Part shown: in pieces, positions 53,581 to 64,000 of the stretch
How positions within the stretch are numbered: position 1 is the stretch's first letter
How the letters are laid out: each line of letters begins with the position of its first letter
DNA from: Flabesymbios commensalis
Taxonomy: Eukaryota > Annelida > Polychaeta > Terebellida > Flabelligeridae
Length of the DNA stretch: 64,000 nucleotides
NCBI GenBank assembly: GCA_964017125.1
Contig: OZ024905.1
Span: forward strand, 34,569,534-34,633,533
Reading direction: 5' to 3'
Translations under genes and position numbers: made by a program
Notes under the pieces: model-generated
The model's input: only the letters and a program-made list of their open reading frames with translations
What the model was told of the DNA's origin: nothing
Databases searched by the model: none

Positions 53581-56500
53581 CTGCTGGCCAAAAGAAAAAT
53601 ATACATTTAAAACCAAATGGATAGACGTAAATCAGTTTTGTTTTAAAAATTTATCAACATTAATTTGATTCCATGTTCAATTGATTTCCACTTTTGTAAA
53701 CTGCGGACGAACAGGAAAATTGTCATTTTTCTTTTTCTTTGCGATCAGGACAAATGGGAGGACAACAATTATTCTATTTTTTTAAGCCAAACGGACCTTT
53801 TTATTATTACCTTTCTCCTTGCATTAGCTTAACATATACAGGTGGGCGATATTTAATAATAATTTATCTTCCAGACAAGACAAAAACTGAATCATAATGG
53901 CAAGGTTTTCATTTTTTTTTCTTCCAGTTAGGTAGCACACAAAGAACAGGAAATATCCCATTATTATCTAAATTAAAACTACAGTATCCCAACGTATACA
54001 GCAGCACATTTCTAAGGGGCATTTAAAAATTATATTCAATAAGTGTATGTAGAGCGCTCTTTAATTATTGGTGATATGGCGGGTGGCATTATGGTGAGGG
54101 GAGTGTTTTTAGAGAACTGTGCAAAACATACAATGACAGTATATGTATCCTGATTTGGTAGTTCTTATTAACACGATTCCTGTGATGAGAGGCATCTACC
54201 AGAGTTTAATGACCCAAGATGTGACATTCCGTTCACACCACGCCCGGAACACTGTTATTGTGAATTTGTCAGCTGGTTATCTATGTGAGTGTGCATCACA
54301 CTCAAGAAACCTGATGACATTTGTAACCTTCCCAGTAGTGTGTGCTTGATATTATATGTTGACTAACTTCATTTTAACTTATATGTCGATCTTGAGTACA
54401 AATCAAAAGAGTTGCAATTTACATTGATCGAGCTCCTGCACTAAATCTCTACCTCAAATATTATTGTTTTAAATAATATTCCACATCAGTTGTGCTGATA
54501 TATAATTCAGGACTGTGATTAGATTACGTGGAATTGCCAGTAAGCTTCCGTGAACAGTATTCCCAGGCAATCTCAGCAGACAGGAGTTGTTGAATTAGTG
54601 TTTGCAACTCTGGCCCTACATTGTACCAACATGATGTTGAACCAATGTTAGTTTGATGTTGGAATACCAACTGCGACGCTGGCACAACATCATGGCTGAA
54701 ACATCTCTAAAGTTGGTGATAATCTATATAGCGGTAGGTCTATTGGTTCAAAGTTGGACTATTCTTTGTGACGTTGACCAAACATTGAAACAACATGATT
54801 GTGTTCAATGTATCGTGTTTTGCTATGAACAGGGATCGTACATTATCCCAGCATCGAGTCAACATGTGTGTTTGCTGGGATGATAGCTGACCAGACACGA
54901 AATGCAGTCCAGACAGGCATCCATATTATCCAGGTTGGTGGCAGAGATTCCTGACTTACAAAATTGATCATCATTTCGTCAATATTGGGGCTAAGTAAGT
55001 ATGTAATATATCAATCTTTGATAGTTTTGGATACAAACATGTAATTTTAATCATGATATTCTTACAAAGCAAATTGATTTAGTTCACAGTCAACACCGAG
55101 GTCTGTGTATTCCCAGCAAACACTAAATATTTGTGTAACATTTGTACAACGTCGGCCCAACGTCTTCGACGTTGGTCTAACATTGTAAAAATGGTACACA
55201 ACTGTTTTGTGTTTGCTGGGTTACATCATCACAGCTGGTGAGGAGAAGCGTGGCGGCCGAGTGGGCATACTGTGCAAACCTAAAGAGCAGTATGTGCTAC
55301 TACAAGTAAGCAGATACTGGCTTTGCAGCAGTATCTGCTTACTTTACAAATAAGCAGATACTGGCTTTGCAGCAGTATCTGCTTACTTTACAAGTACATG
55401 TACGCAGATACTGGCTTTGCAGCAGTATACATCACCCCGCTCCCGACTCAGCCTTCAATACAGACGTTGAGCCGATGTTGGGTCAATGCTCTGTCACTGT
55501 CTGTTACACTTATTATGAGAAATTAGCTATGTGTTAATATGTGTATGAGAAATATATAACGACGGGACAGGTGAGTGATTTGAAATATATGCGATTAATC
55601 AAGTATAATTATATTGTATAATTATTTGTTGATGAATAGAAAAGATAACTAAATTAATTCGATATTTAAAAAGGAGTATAATATTTTTTAAGAACACTAG
55701 TGCTCAATCTTGGAATGGGAAAAGCTGCTTCAAATCCGAGATATCAAACATTTGATCTGCATGCCACAGATGATTGCACACCCTTACTCATATAATTGGG
55801 TGTTCCCATAACCAGCTGATGACAGGGAGATGGACTCAGTTTACATACAATGAAAGTCTGGGTATGGCAGTAATGAGTTTTCTGGCTCAATGCCAAAACA
55901 GACAAAAAGGCTTATAATATAAAAAAAATACAACACTGTAAATTAGTGACGGAACACACTAGACACACTACATGTGAAAGTATGAAATACAAGAATTCTC
56001 TGGTATTGACAAAATGTTCCACTTCCATTGCATGTTAATATTCATGAGGCTGAAACGGTTTATTAAGTTAGTGCTAATGGACTAACTTAAAAATAAAAAA
56101 CTACAATGTTGTATTTTCTATGGTCAAATATTTCTGTCAATATCATGTCATGTAAATAAGTGCATCTTCAAATATAATTGCAAGTACAGTATATTTATGC
56201 ACAGGTATGAAGTCATTTTAAATTGTTGTATTTCAATCGCAGTTTCAAACAGGTCACCGATGAGCAGTTGTTGCAATTTTTTCACTCTTAACAGTAGGGA
56301 GTAAATTTACATTTAAATACTTACATTGTCTTTGGTCGTGCACTACAAGTGCAAAATGATCATTGTCCAGTACTCGAGACAGCTGACCCAAACTTGTTTC
56401 TAAGGTCACCTTAACAAATAACAATAACATATTCAACTCATGTAACATTACAGATAGTAATATTTAACATACTGGTATTTATTATTCAATGCAAAGATAT

Positions 56501-59500
56501 TTTCCATATATGTACACATGTACATCCATACCTAGCAATCCCTAATACCTAGAAATCCCTAATGTTTACAAGTAGATGTCTCCCAGCCACTATGTTTGTC
56601 TGCAGCAGGCAATGATTAGGAGGAAAATTAAGAAGGATTTCACGCCATCAATAATCATAGCACGATTTAGCTATAACTTAAAAATCAGTTTTTGTAATAT
56701 ATAGCATTGGAGCAGCACAGTGATGATTTATAAAGCAGGTTATATTGGTAGCACACCAAAGAAAATACTAATCCAAATTATGAATGACCTTAATACCAGA
56801 AACCTAAGAGTAATGTAAAAACAATCAGTTTAGTCTACTGCAATAATTCAGGATGCTATTTTATTTTATTACCAAGAGAAATACTATAGCACCCACCCCT
56901 GCCAAAAAAAACGTTTTTGAACTCACAAAAAATTGTAATGTCAATCAGTGGTAATTTTGAATTTTAGTGAAATCTTGGAACAATAACTTGCCCATCTCCA
57001 TAATCCTGGGAATGTAAATTAAAAATGTTAATAATTTTCTGTAGCTTGTTTTTGAGCCCACAAATACTAAAAGTCGACCTGTGTCAGTAAAATCTTGAAC
57101 AAATTACTTGCACATCTCCATATTGTTGGGAATGTTCTTTAAAAATTGTATTTTACTGCTAATTTTATGCTCCCAAAAAGTTTTGAAGTCTATCCGTCGC
57201 GGCTATCTTGAATTTCAATACAATTTTGAAAAATCACTTGCATATCTCCATTCTGTTGCAATGTTGGTAATGTGATTTTAAAAATGTAATGATTTTTTGG
57301 GGCTAGTTTTTAGGGTTTTGTATGATAAAAAAATCGAGCTGTGTCAGCTATTTTGAACCTCATTGAATCTTGGAAAAAAATAATTCTACATCTCCCTATT
57401 GTTGGGAATGTTATTTAAAAAACTAAACATTTTCCCCAAAAAATATGAAGCGAGTTGCGGCTATTATCGACTTTAATATCCATAATATCTGGAAAAAGGT
57501 GCCAGATAGCTTCCAGTAAAAATTGAAAAAATCAGAGGAGATTTTGGGCTGATTGTATAAAGATTGGCGACTGTAGATAGTTTTGCATCAAATTGTGAGG
57601 AAATGTTGTGGCGGCCATCGGAGAATACTTAAAAAATGAAGATCAGATCAATATTAGCTGTAGGGCATTTTCCGACAAATTGTAAGAAAGAGCTAATGTA
57701 GGCAATAACAACAACAACAACAATAACAAAAATAACACTAAACAGCACTAAACTGCTAAAAAAACTATTCCTCCCCACATAGTGGATAGAGACTTCGAGA
57801 CTTCGCTGTGGGTTATATTATAAAAAGATATATGATGAAAGCACTGATATATTTTATTTTACTAAGTGTATGTTATACAAAATATGAATCACATAATGAA
57901 AAACATTTTTATGAGTAGAATATATCATATTCATTAAGTCAAATGCATATACAGTAGATCCTGTCACCAACGACCTTGCTTCTGCCAGACAAAAAAAGTC
58001 GTTGGTGACAGAAAGTCGCTGGTCACAGGAATGAGTTTTTGCTGTAAAATTTGCGGGTGCGGCGGCTGGTTCAATGTCGGGCTAATGACGGCAACATTCA
58101 CCCACTATTGACTGGTAGTCATTGTGGATCAAAGCACGCGGTTGCGGCTACATTCCAATGCCTGTTCTAATATCACTGTACATATATGTATATGTGACCC
58201 ATCTGTACATAACTAATCTCATGTCGTGAAAAATACAATATGGAGTTTATGGTACCATTGGATAGCACAGAGCTGGAGCTTTAATATGACACCAAGAACA
58301 TGAAATTATGTTGATCCGGAGCTGAGTTATGATCATTTTAGTGACGCAGATGGGTTAATATTTAAAAAAGTTAAAATGGAGAAAATTTGCTTTAAAGTCA
58401 TGGCAAAAATTTGATTGTAAGTTCTTTATGGTCTAAAAAATAGTTCTTTATGGACGAACAGGATTTTTCAACCATACCTGGAATTTTTTTATATAAATAG
58501 TTTTTACCGATTGATTTTTATAGCCCAGGTTTAGTTTTTTATATATAGTTTTTAATGATTGATTTTTTTTTAGCTCAGGATGTCTGCTTTCAGAATCAGC
58601 TGTGTGGACTTTGGTTAACTTCAAGTGTTTTTTTAAAATGGGTTAAATCCAAGATGGCCATTTTGAAAACAAATTAACAAAAATTTGATAATCACAATCA
58701 TGTGATATGTCATTTCTGAGGTGTGGCACTCATTTCTGGCATTAAAATGATAATTCTAGGCTTGAAAGCATCAAAATTTGACAAAAAAACAAAATTCGTT
58801 ATTATTAGCCCACATCATGCATATTGTCCATTTTCTTAGTCCGAGCTTGACGTGAACAGCATGGTTCAACGTCAGAGATTGACAGCATAGCAAAAGCTGT
58901 GGTTTTCTATGCTGGTGGTCAGTGTACGCTGAGACCAAAAATTTCATGAAAAATGTGAGGGTAGCCCTATTTAGATGATAAATCCACCTAGAAAGACAGG
59001 GCTTTAAGTCCCCACATTGAGGCATTATTCTAATGAGATGTACATCTGTCATTACAGAATGATGTAAAAATAACTGATCAAACAAGGACGCAGTAATTCA
59101 TTGCGCAATCGATCGGATGCGCACCGTATTTTTGGGGCACAACTTTACAATGGCAATGATTACAGACTCTGTATCGCACACAGAGTCTGTTATTACAGAC
59201 TACATTTTCTCAACTTGTACGGAGCTGACATTCAACTCATTTCGTGCAGATGGGTTACATATATGTCTGTATATATGTATATGTATACATAGACACACAC
59301 ATACAAACATGTGTACACTTGCCATCCTTATAAACAATATTACTCCATACATAACAAAAGATCATACAGCGATAGCAAATGTGTCTTAAAATAATGATAT
59401 CCATTACCACAATTATTGTGGAACATGATTTATACTTGAACTTCTTTCCATTTCAGAGCAATGAGCTTGATGTTGACAAGTGAAGGAAATGTATTTTACC

Positions 59501-60465
59501 TGCCTTCCTGAAACAAACAGAAAAAGACAACAAAAGTAAATTTAATGCAACTTACTTGTTTGAATTGTTTAAACAAGACACTTGAAACAGGATCTGTCAG
59601 TGTTACTTTGTTTCTTGTAACCTGAGCCATCATATGTCCAACAGTCACCATTCCTTGTATAGCACTGTAATCAATAGATAAATAATATTCAATATTATAA
59701 CAGTGAAACAGGCACCTTGACTTGTAGGAAGTGTACAGGGGTTGGTGCTTTGTGTTTGTGGGGTACTCAATAGTAGATGTAAGGTAAGCTATCTGATTGG
59801 TGGAGATTGCCATGTCACCCAATCAGATGTCATAAATCCATGTCAACGACTGGTTTAGCTACAGGTCACCAGAGTGGCATGTCCAGCAAACATGCAAAGC
59901 TTGCAAGACATTCAATACAATTTTGGTCTATGTATAAGATGATCAACTTCATGTCTTAAAATTTTCAGATTTTGACAAAACATATGTGAATATGTGAAAT
60001 TCTGTCATACATGACAGCCTCGTTACTTCCATATATCCAAGCTCATTAATTTCTTAAACCTACAACGCTGAGAGCAAAGAGTTTTTTTCAATTTTAAATC
60101 ATAATAAATGTCTTAGTCAGCTCTTCCCACTTCATTTGAATACCTATATTATGGGTGTACGACCACAATAATTTTTTTAATTCTATCAGTGCGGGGATTG
60201 TCTTTAGACGTCAGACGGTCCCCGTGCTGAAAGAGGTAATACAGGGTATATAGATTATCTCAAATATGTGTAATGATTGTGTGCAGATTGTAAAATTTGT
60301 AAAAGGATGATAATAAAGAAAAAGACTTACCCCAAAGCATCCACTACTGGCACTTGGTCAAATCCCTCCTGGTGAAGACATTTTAATGTTTCTTGGATGC
60401 TAACATCAGGAGTGACTGTCATAGGTGCATTCAAATTTAAAGCTTTAGTCTTCAAGTTCCACCAC
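53483..60465 (-). CDS. CBS: cystathionine beta-synthase, C-terminal exons (5' partial)
   Basis: Four exons on the minus strand (60465-60331, 59664-59556, 56409-56325, 53580-53483) join in frame to about 142 codons ending at TAA 53485-53483. The protein reads [56 protein letters not shown] and FGIVTRIDLLTFLS. It aligns nearly colinearly with the end of animal CBS (human [45 protein letters not shown]). This is the Bateman module of two CBS motifs that binds S-adenosylmethionine and controls the PLP-dependent condensation of serine and homocysteine. The PLP catalytic domain (about residues 1-390 in human) was not found between 60466 and 64000, so it must lie to the right. Convergent with the DNHD1-like gene, 12.4 kb apart. 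Confidence 0.95.
53581..54528 (-). other. left part of the last CBS intron, nothing recognised
   Basis: AT-rich intronic sequence with no repeat or coding similarity that I recognise. Confidence 0.45.
54529..54890. repeat. decayed GGCCCAACATTG-type repeats in a CBS intron
   Basis: Phrases such as ACATTGTACCAACATGATGT, CTGCGACGCTGGCACAACAT, ACATTGAAACAACATG and TGTGTTTGCTGGGAT belong to the same palindromic group as the CCCAGCAAAC MITEs, arranged as two or three damaged units. Confidence 0.45.
55112..55220. mobile_element. CCCAGCAAAC MITE, copy 3 (109 bp)
   Basis: CCCAGCAAACACTAAATATT at the left, central AACGTCTTCGACGTT, GTGTTTGCTGGG at the right. Best preserved of the three copies. In a CBS intron. 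Confidence 0.8.
55300..55430. repeat. three tandem palindromic units
   Basis: GCAGATACTGGCTTTGCAGC followed by AGTATCTGC occurs at 55310, 55354 and 55404. In the first two, AGCAGATACTG pairs perfectly with CAGTATCTGCT around a GCTTTGCAG loop; the third has a changed end. Spacings are 44 and 50 bp. Confidence 0.8.
56325..56409 (-). CDS. CBS: CBS exon, second CBS motif
   Basis: 85 nt; acceptor TTATTTGTTAAG, donor ACAAT|GTAAGT. Encodes [20 protein letters not shown] followed by [16 protein letters not shown] is a CBS hallmark. Phase 1 at the end. Confidence 0.95.
56880..57450 (-). mobile_element. family D element, diverged copy 2
   Basis: On the minus strand, units contain GGAGATGTGCAAGTGATTTT, TTGAAATTCAA-type and CAAAAACTA phrases, as in 23096-23817. 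The right end of the family would lie near 56880 (CCAAGAGAAATACTATAGC resembles the reverse of GCTATATAGGACTT...CTCTTG). More diverged than copy 1. Confidence 0.4.
57704..57745. repeat. (AAC)n microsatellite
   Basis: Short run of CAACAACAACAACAACAATAAC with interruptions. Confidence 0.7.
57746..59161 (-). other. CBS intron with possible pogo-like end
   Basis: At 57952, TACAGTAGATCCTGTCACCA followed by AACGACCTTGCTTCTG and its echo AGTCGTTGGTGACAG (58009) resembles a pogo/Tigger-type end. No matching right end was found. The rest is AT-rich and unrecognised. Confidence 0.35.
59162..59190. repeat. perfect 11-bp hairpin
   Basis: ACAGACTCTGT, loop ATCGCAC (7 nt), ACAGAGTCTGT in a CBS intron. 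Confidence 0.7.
59556..59664 (-). CDS. CBS: CBS exon, middle of Bateman module
   Basis: 109 nt; acceptor TTGATTACAG, donor CAAACAA|GTAAGT. Encodes [20 protein letters not shown] and [10 protein letters not shown]. The family equivalent is GMVTLGNMLSSLLAGKVQP...YKQFKQ. Phase 2 in, phase 0 out. Confidence 0.95.
60054..60234. mobile_element. MITE of the two-copy family, copy 2
   Basis: Reverse orientation relative to 29991-30229. Shared phrases include CATAATAAATGTCTTAGT, CATTTGAATA and ATTATGGGT, with the same terminal hairpin GTGCGGGGAT...TCCCCGTGCTG. Diverged by substitutions and small gaps. Lies in the CBS intron between 59664 and 60331. Confidence 0.6.
60331..60465 (-). CDS. CBS: CBS exon, first Bateman-module half
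   Basis: 135 nt; acceptor TTTTTTGCTCAG, donor TTGGG|GTAAGT on the minus strand. Encodes WWNLKTKALNLNAPMTV, a helix (SIQETLKCLHQE) and [12 protein letters not shown]. Human CBS has [20 protein letters not shown] and [12 protein letters not shown] here. Confidence 0.95.
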
Positions 60466-61164
60466 CTGAGCAAAAAATCATGTGAGATTTATTCAAGTTA
60501 TCATATCCCAAATACAAACATCACAGGCTCATATTCCTAACCATGTTCAGTCTCAAGCTCCGTCTCATGTGACTTAGTATAGAAAAATAGATTTGGAATG
60601 ATCAGTTTACATGCCTATCCTTCACATCATGATAACGGCCTGTCACTCGGTTTGCCAAGCTGTAGGCCTAAACTTGTGATATCCTGGGATTCTGTTTTCC
60701 TGTTTGTACAATCAGGCTTTGCCTTGAAAACAATGTTTGTTGTCTTGAAGGTCTAACAACGATAAACTAACCACAGGAGGCCTACCCTCACACATAACAT
60801 CTTCATATCAAATGTGGCTTCCAACGTGAACTCCTTTCCCTTAAATATAACCTAATGACAGACCAGTTAGTCTACATAGGCCTAGGTGTGACAGATGTTT
60901 CTGTATAGGCCTAGCTTATAACCTAGGCCCCATCACTTGATCTTGAATACATGTGTATAGCCTGCCTGTGGGAATGTCACGCGCCAGTGACACATGTACG
61001 TCAATCACAGGGCGTTTACATTGTGCTGCCAAGGTGTAAATGTTATTTGAGCTCTGTGTCTGGCCAAAAATTTACGCCCTGCTTGCGTATGTTGAATGAT
61101 AATGCCCAATATATTGATAACATATACCGTAACAATATTTGTTTGGTCCATAACAAAAAATCAT
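60466..61164 (-). other. CBS intron, nothing recognised
   Basis: No catalytic-domain exon (SVKDR, GxGTGGT or GGSSG-like motifs) could be seen on the minus strand. TAGGCCTA words at 60663, 60838 and 60906. Confidence 0.45.
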
Positions 61165-62220
61165 AAACAAGGCCCGTCAGCGACGGAAATAGGCCTCAGC
61201 CTCCAATCATCATTTAAAAGTGAAAATTATTTGAAACAAGAGCACACTCCACAATAGCCCGCCACCATTATTGAAATTGTTTGAGAACTGGTTTTTAGCA
61301 GCATGCAGTATAAAAACCGCACATTTTTTTCAATTGTAATGGTTTAGCTATCTGGCACGTTTTCCCAGTTATTACGCATATTGAAGTCAAAAATGGCCGC
61401 AGGTTGGCCATTTGAATTTGATCAAGTTGAATTTTTTCATAGTATATGCCTACCTGAAACTGCACATTTTGTTCAATATTAATGGTCTAGCTATCTGGTC
61501 TGGTTTTCTAGATATAACGCATATTAAAAAAATAATGGCCAATAACCCACCATTTTGGCCGCCGTGACTTAGTTTCTGTCCAAATCTTGCCCAATTTTGA
61601 ACTCATCTGAGATATTAGTGAAATGGATATATGGTATAAATTTTGGAGCAATACATAAAAAAATGTTGAGTGAATCGCTTTAACAAGAAAATTTGTAGAT
61701 CGGAAGTGGCCACAGGTTGGCCATTTTAAATTTGATAAAGTTGAAATTTTTCATGGTATATCCCTACCTGAAACTGTACATTTTGTGCTATAGTAATGGT
61801 CTAACTATCTGGTCCATTTTTCCAGATATTACGCATATTACGAAAATAATGGCCGATAATCAATCATTTTGTCTGCCATGACAAATTTTCTGTCCGAATC
61901 TTGCCCAATTTCGAACTCATCTGAGCTATTGGTGAAATGAATATACGGTATAAATTTTGGAACAATACATAAAAAAATGTTGAGTGAATCGCGTTAACGA
62001 GAAAATTTGTCGATCGAAAAAAAGTCAAGGTCATAAGGGTCACAGAAAGATAAAATGTGAAATTAGTTAAGCTTTAGGCATGATTAACCTGTATGTGAAG
62101 TTTGAGGTGCATTCCACTTACGCGAAACAAGTTATAGTGCTAATAGTGACGGACAGACAGACGGATGCGTCTCATGATGACAATAGGCATCCGCCAAAAT
62201 TTGGGCTGAGGCCTAAAAAA
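61165..62220 (-). mobile_element. family B element, copy 2
   Basis: On the minus strand it starts TTTTTTAGGCCTCAGCCCAA at 62220 and ends GGCTGAGGCCTATTTCCGTC, GCTGACGGGCC, TTGTTTATG at 61165. It has two or three core units (CAGATAGCTAGACCATTA-type, AATGGCC). Near the right end it carries the family C tail (GGCGGGCTATTG, GAGTGTGCTCTTGTTT). Not triplicated and without element A, so it shows the state of B before the expansion at 13-21 kb. Confidence 0.65.
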
Positions 62221-62296
62221 GATGATGTAAGTGGTACCGATCATTAATTTAAACTTCATCAGGGTGGTTCTTTATGTAACATTATTGTCAGTTTTA

Positions 62297-63526
62297 TTAT
62301 GCAGCAAGATAAGTGAAATCAGTTGAGATCAGCTTCAACGAGAGACTCCAATGGAGAACAAATACTGGAATCAAACAAGCAGATGCCCATACAATCGCTA
62401 TCAAATATATTAACACAAGGGCTGGTGGGCCAGGAATATCACTCATGTTCACTGTAGTGATAAGACCAAAAAGCATCGAGAATAGCAAAGCAGTTGAAAT
62501 TGCAGTTACTAAACAGTTAAGCCAGAAAACATACATCAACGTCCTCCCAGCAAATAGTGTGAAGACTTCCACATGCAGAAGCTCCGCCAGAAAAATGTAC
62601 AATTCCACAAGGTCAAGCATGCGAATGAACCAGTACGTGTTGGCATTAAATCAGAGTTCATAGAGCTTTTTAAATCGAATTTAGTACCTTTTTAGACCAA
62701 CCAAAATTAAATGAAGACCTATATTGTGAGTTTCAGAATCATTTTCAAAACTCAAGACAAATCTCTAGTCTAAACATTTACTTTAGAAATTTATACAAAT
62801 TTTAAACACATAACACAGGACCAAATCATAATGATTGTCTTCTGTGCTTTGGGTACATTTTTTGATATTTGAAAATTCAAGATATATTAAGACCACCATT
62901 TCAAAACAGTTCTGTTTTCAAGCCGTTGTGAGGCCCTAAAACACCGATCAAAATAAGACATGTAAGACTTCTTAATATAGTGCAAGATGGTCAATTCAAC
63001 TGGCAGAAGATGTCACTCATACATATTAATATGAAGGTGAGAAGAGCACTGATCATTGCAGATATGAAGGTTTTGTATGACGTTGCAAATGTGCTGATAA
63101 GGGCGCTCAGGAAGTCATTCAGTGAAACTATCCTTAGTATGGATGAAAAACATCTTCCAAAGGAATGGTACAGATCCAAGCGCTAAATACAAAAATTTCA
63201 GCAAAGTCAAATCTTCTGCTGTGAACAGGAATTCTTTCAGCTTGTCTTTGTCTATATCTGTTGACACTATAATGCAGCTCGACTGTAGATTTATTTCACA
63301 GATATACCATACTAAGTTTGTATGAAATCAAATATTATAAAATATGAATTAAAAATGTGTTATGTGTCAGTAAAAATGCAGAACAGATTCCAAAACTACC
63401 TCATGACTGTGAAATATTATACAATTAGGCCACACTGAGTCAATTGTTAATAAGATTGCAGGAATGAGAGTTGGAATAAAAGTGTTTCTATTATGACTTC
63501 CTTGCCAGTGGAAATTGGTGTCAGCA
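62297..63526 (-). pseudogene. fragments of an unrecognised multi-pass membrane protein
   Basis: Three hydrophobic coding-like blocks lie in order on the minus strand. Block 63526-63400 runs from acceptor TTTTTATGCAG to donor GAG|GTAGTT (FIPTLIPAILLTIDSVW). Block 63282-62992 has a hydrophobic stretch ...LKFLYLALGSVPFLWKMFF, then a one-base frame change to NDFLSALISTFA and ISALLTFILICMSDIF. Block 62656-62297 has YWFIRMLDLVELYIFLAELL, LVTAISTALLFSMLFGLITT and ALVLIYLIAIVWASACLIPV, ending at TAA. Five or more membrane spans are likely. Spacing of helices vaguely resembles gustatory-receptor-like (7tm_7) proteins, but no diagnostic motif was seen. The frame break suggests decay, or a splice junction I could not place. 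It sits on the same strand as CBS, probably inside a CBS intron. Confidence 0.35.
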
Positions 63527-63561
63527 CTGCATAAAAATGATTTCAGTGACATGGTATTCAA

Positions 63562-63852
63562 ACAGATGGAGAAGGAAGAAAATTAGATGTGATCTAGCGC
63601 ATTCATTTAGAAATGCAGCAGAGTACATTTATTTAGAAATGCAGTAGAATGTAGGTAGTTGTTGATGGTCAAGATATACTGCATAGCAACAGGCCTAATT
63701 TGAATACTTTGAATAAGATAAAATTTTATGTCGGTATTTATTACTGTGTTGAATGTTACATCTATGACTGATGTACATACATGCTCATCATAGTGTAATT
63801 TGCATTATTGTGATATATCCAGAATACACATTTCTGACTACTATTTTGACTA
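63562..63852. other. right-edge sequence, nothing recognised
   Basis: AT-rich; a short repeated phrase ATTTAGAAATGCAG occurs twice (63606, 63632). Confidence 0.4.
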
Positions 63853-64000
63853 CAGTAGAATCTGCTATGAGCAGCCACCCTTGTGACACAGGAAAAGTGA
63901 CCTTTAAACGCAGGTGGTTGCTCATAGGAGGTACATTTGTATACAAAATGTCATTCTGGGGAATGACCAAGTGGCCTCCCATAGAAGGTTGGCTGCTCAT
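63853..64000. mobile_element. pogo-like element end, cut by window edge
   Basis: Starts CAGTAGAATCTGCTATGAGC after TA. It contains repeated GTGGTTGCTCATAGGAGGT / GGCCTCCCATAGAAGGTTGG phrases with GCTGCTCAT, a tandem block often seen inside such elements. The other end lies outside the window. Confidence 0.4.

Noticed and set aside
60466-64000. Upstream catalytic exons of CBS
   Set aside because: Looked for PLP-lysine (SVKDR-like), GNTG and GGxSG motifs on the minus strand; none found. The region is repeats plus the membrane-protein fragments.

Overview
This is a stretch of an animal nuclear genome with intron-rich genes, GT-AG splicing and very dense non-autonomous transposons. The base composition is AT-rich. 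The repeats are CCCAGCAAAC-type MITEs, hAT-like GGCGGATCC elements, and tandem-cored elements resembling bivalve pearl and fly DINE/HINE. The word TAGGCCTA is frequent. Together these suggest a marine invertebrate (echinoderm, hemichordate, cephalochordate or lophotrochozoan); the sequence alone does not settle the phylum.

Layout. Positions 355-41083 (+) hold 24 phase-consistent exons, about 1590 codons, encoding the C-terminal third of a divergent dynein heavy chain, best matched by the DNHD1 family. They cover the end of AAA5, AAA6, the dynein C-terminal domain, and an unusual 250-residue acidic and Ser/Lys/Gln-rich tail. The 5' part of the gene lies outside the window. Positions 41084-53482 are an intergenic block of transposon remnants between two convergent genes. 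Positions 53483-60465 (-) hold the last four exons of cystathionine beta-synthase (CBS), encoding the C-terminal regulatory tandem-CBS module; the catalytic exons must lie beyond the right edge. Positions 62297-63526 (-), probably inside a CBS intron, hold fragments of an unrecognised multi-pass membrane protein.

Repeats. The introns carry several families (here called A, B, C, D) that share one architecture. Each has a T-rich left end, a short subterminal inverted repeat, a central array of about 145-bp units containing AAAATGGCCGCC, the matching inverted repeat near the right end, then (clear in A-C) a small hairpin and a terminal CTTGTTT. This is the layout known for Helentron-associated elements. 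They are deeply nested: the last DNHD1 intron holds C, split by A, split by another insert, split by a MITE. The intron at 13427-23924 is enlarged by element B, which holds nested C and A and has undergone a recent 1.53-kb tandem triplication that also copied the end of an exon and its splice donor.

Functional picture. DNHD1-type proteins are axonemal dynein-like proteins and CBS is the transsulfuration enzyme. They are neighbours arranged tail to tail, with no sign of a functional link. No CRISPR array, operon, rRNA gene, intact tRNA gene or recognisable retroviral or Polinton coding region was seen.
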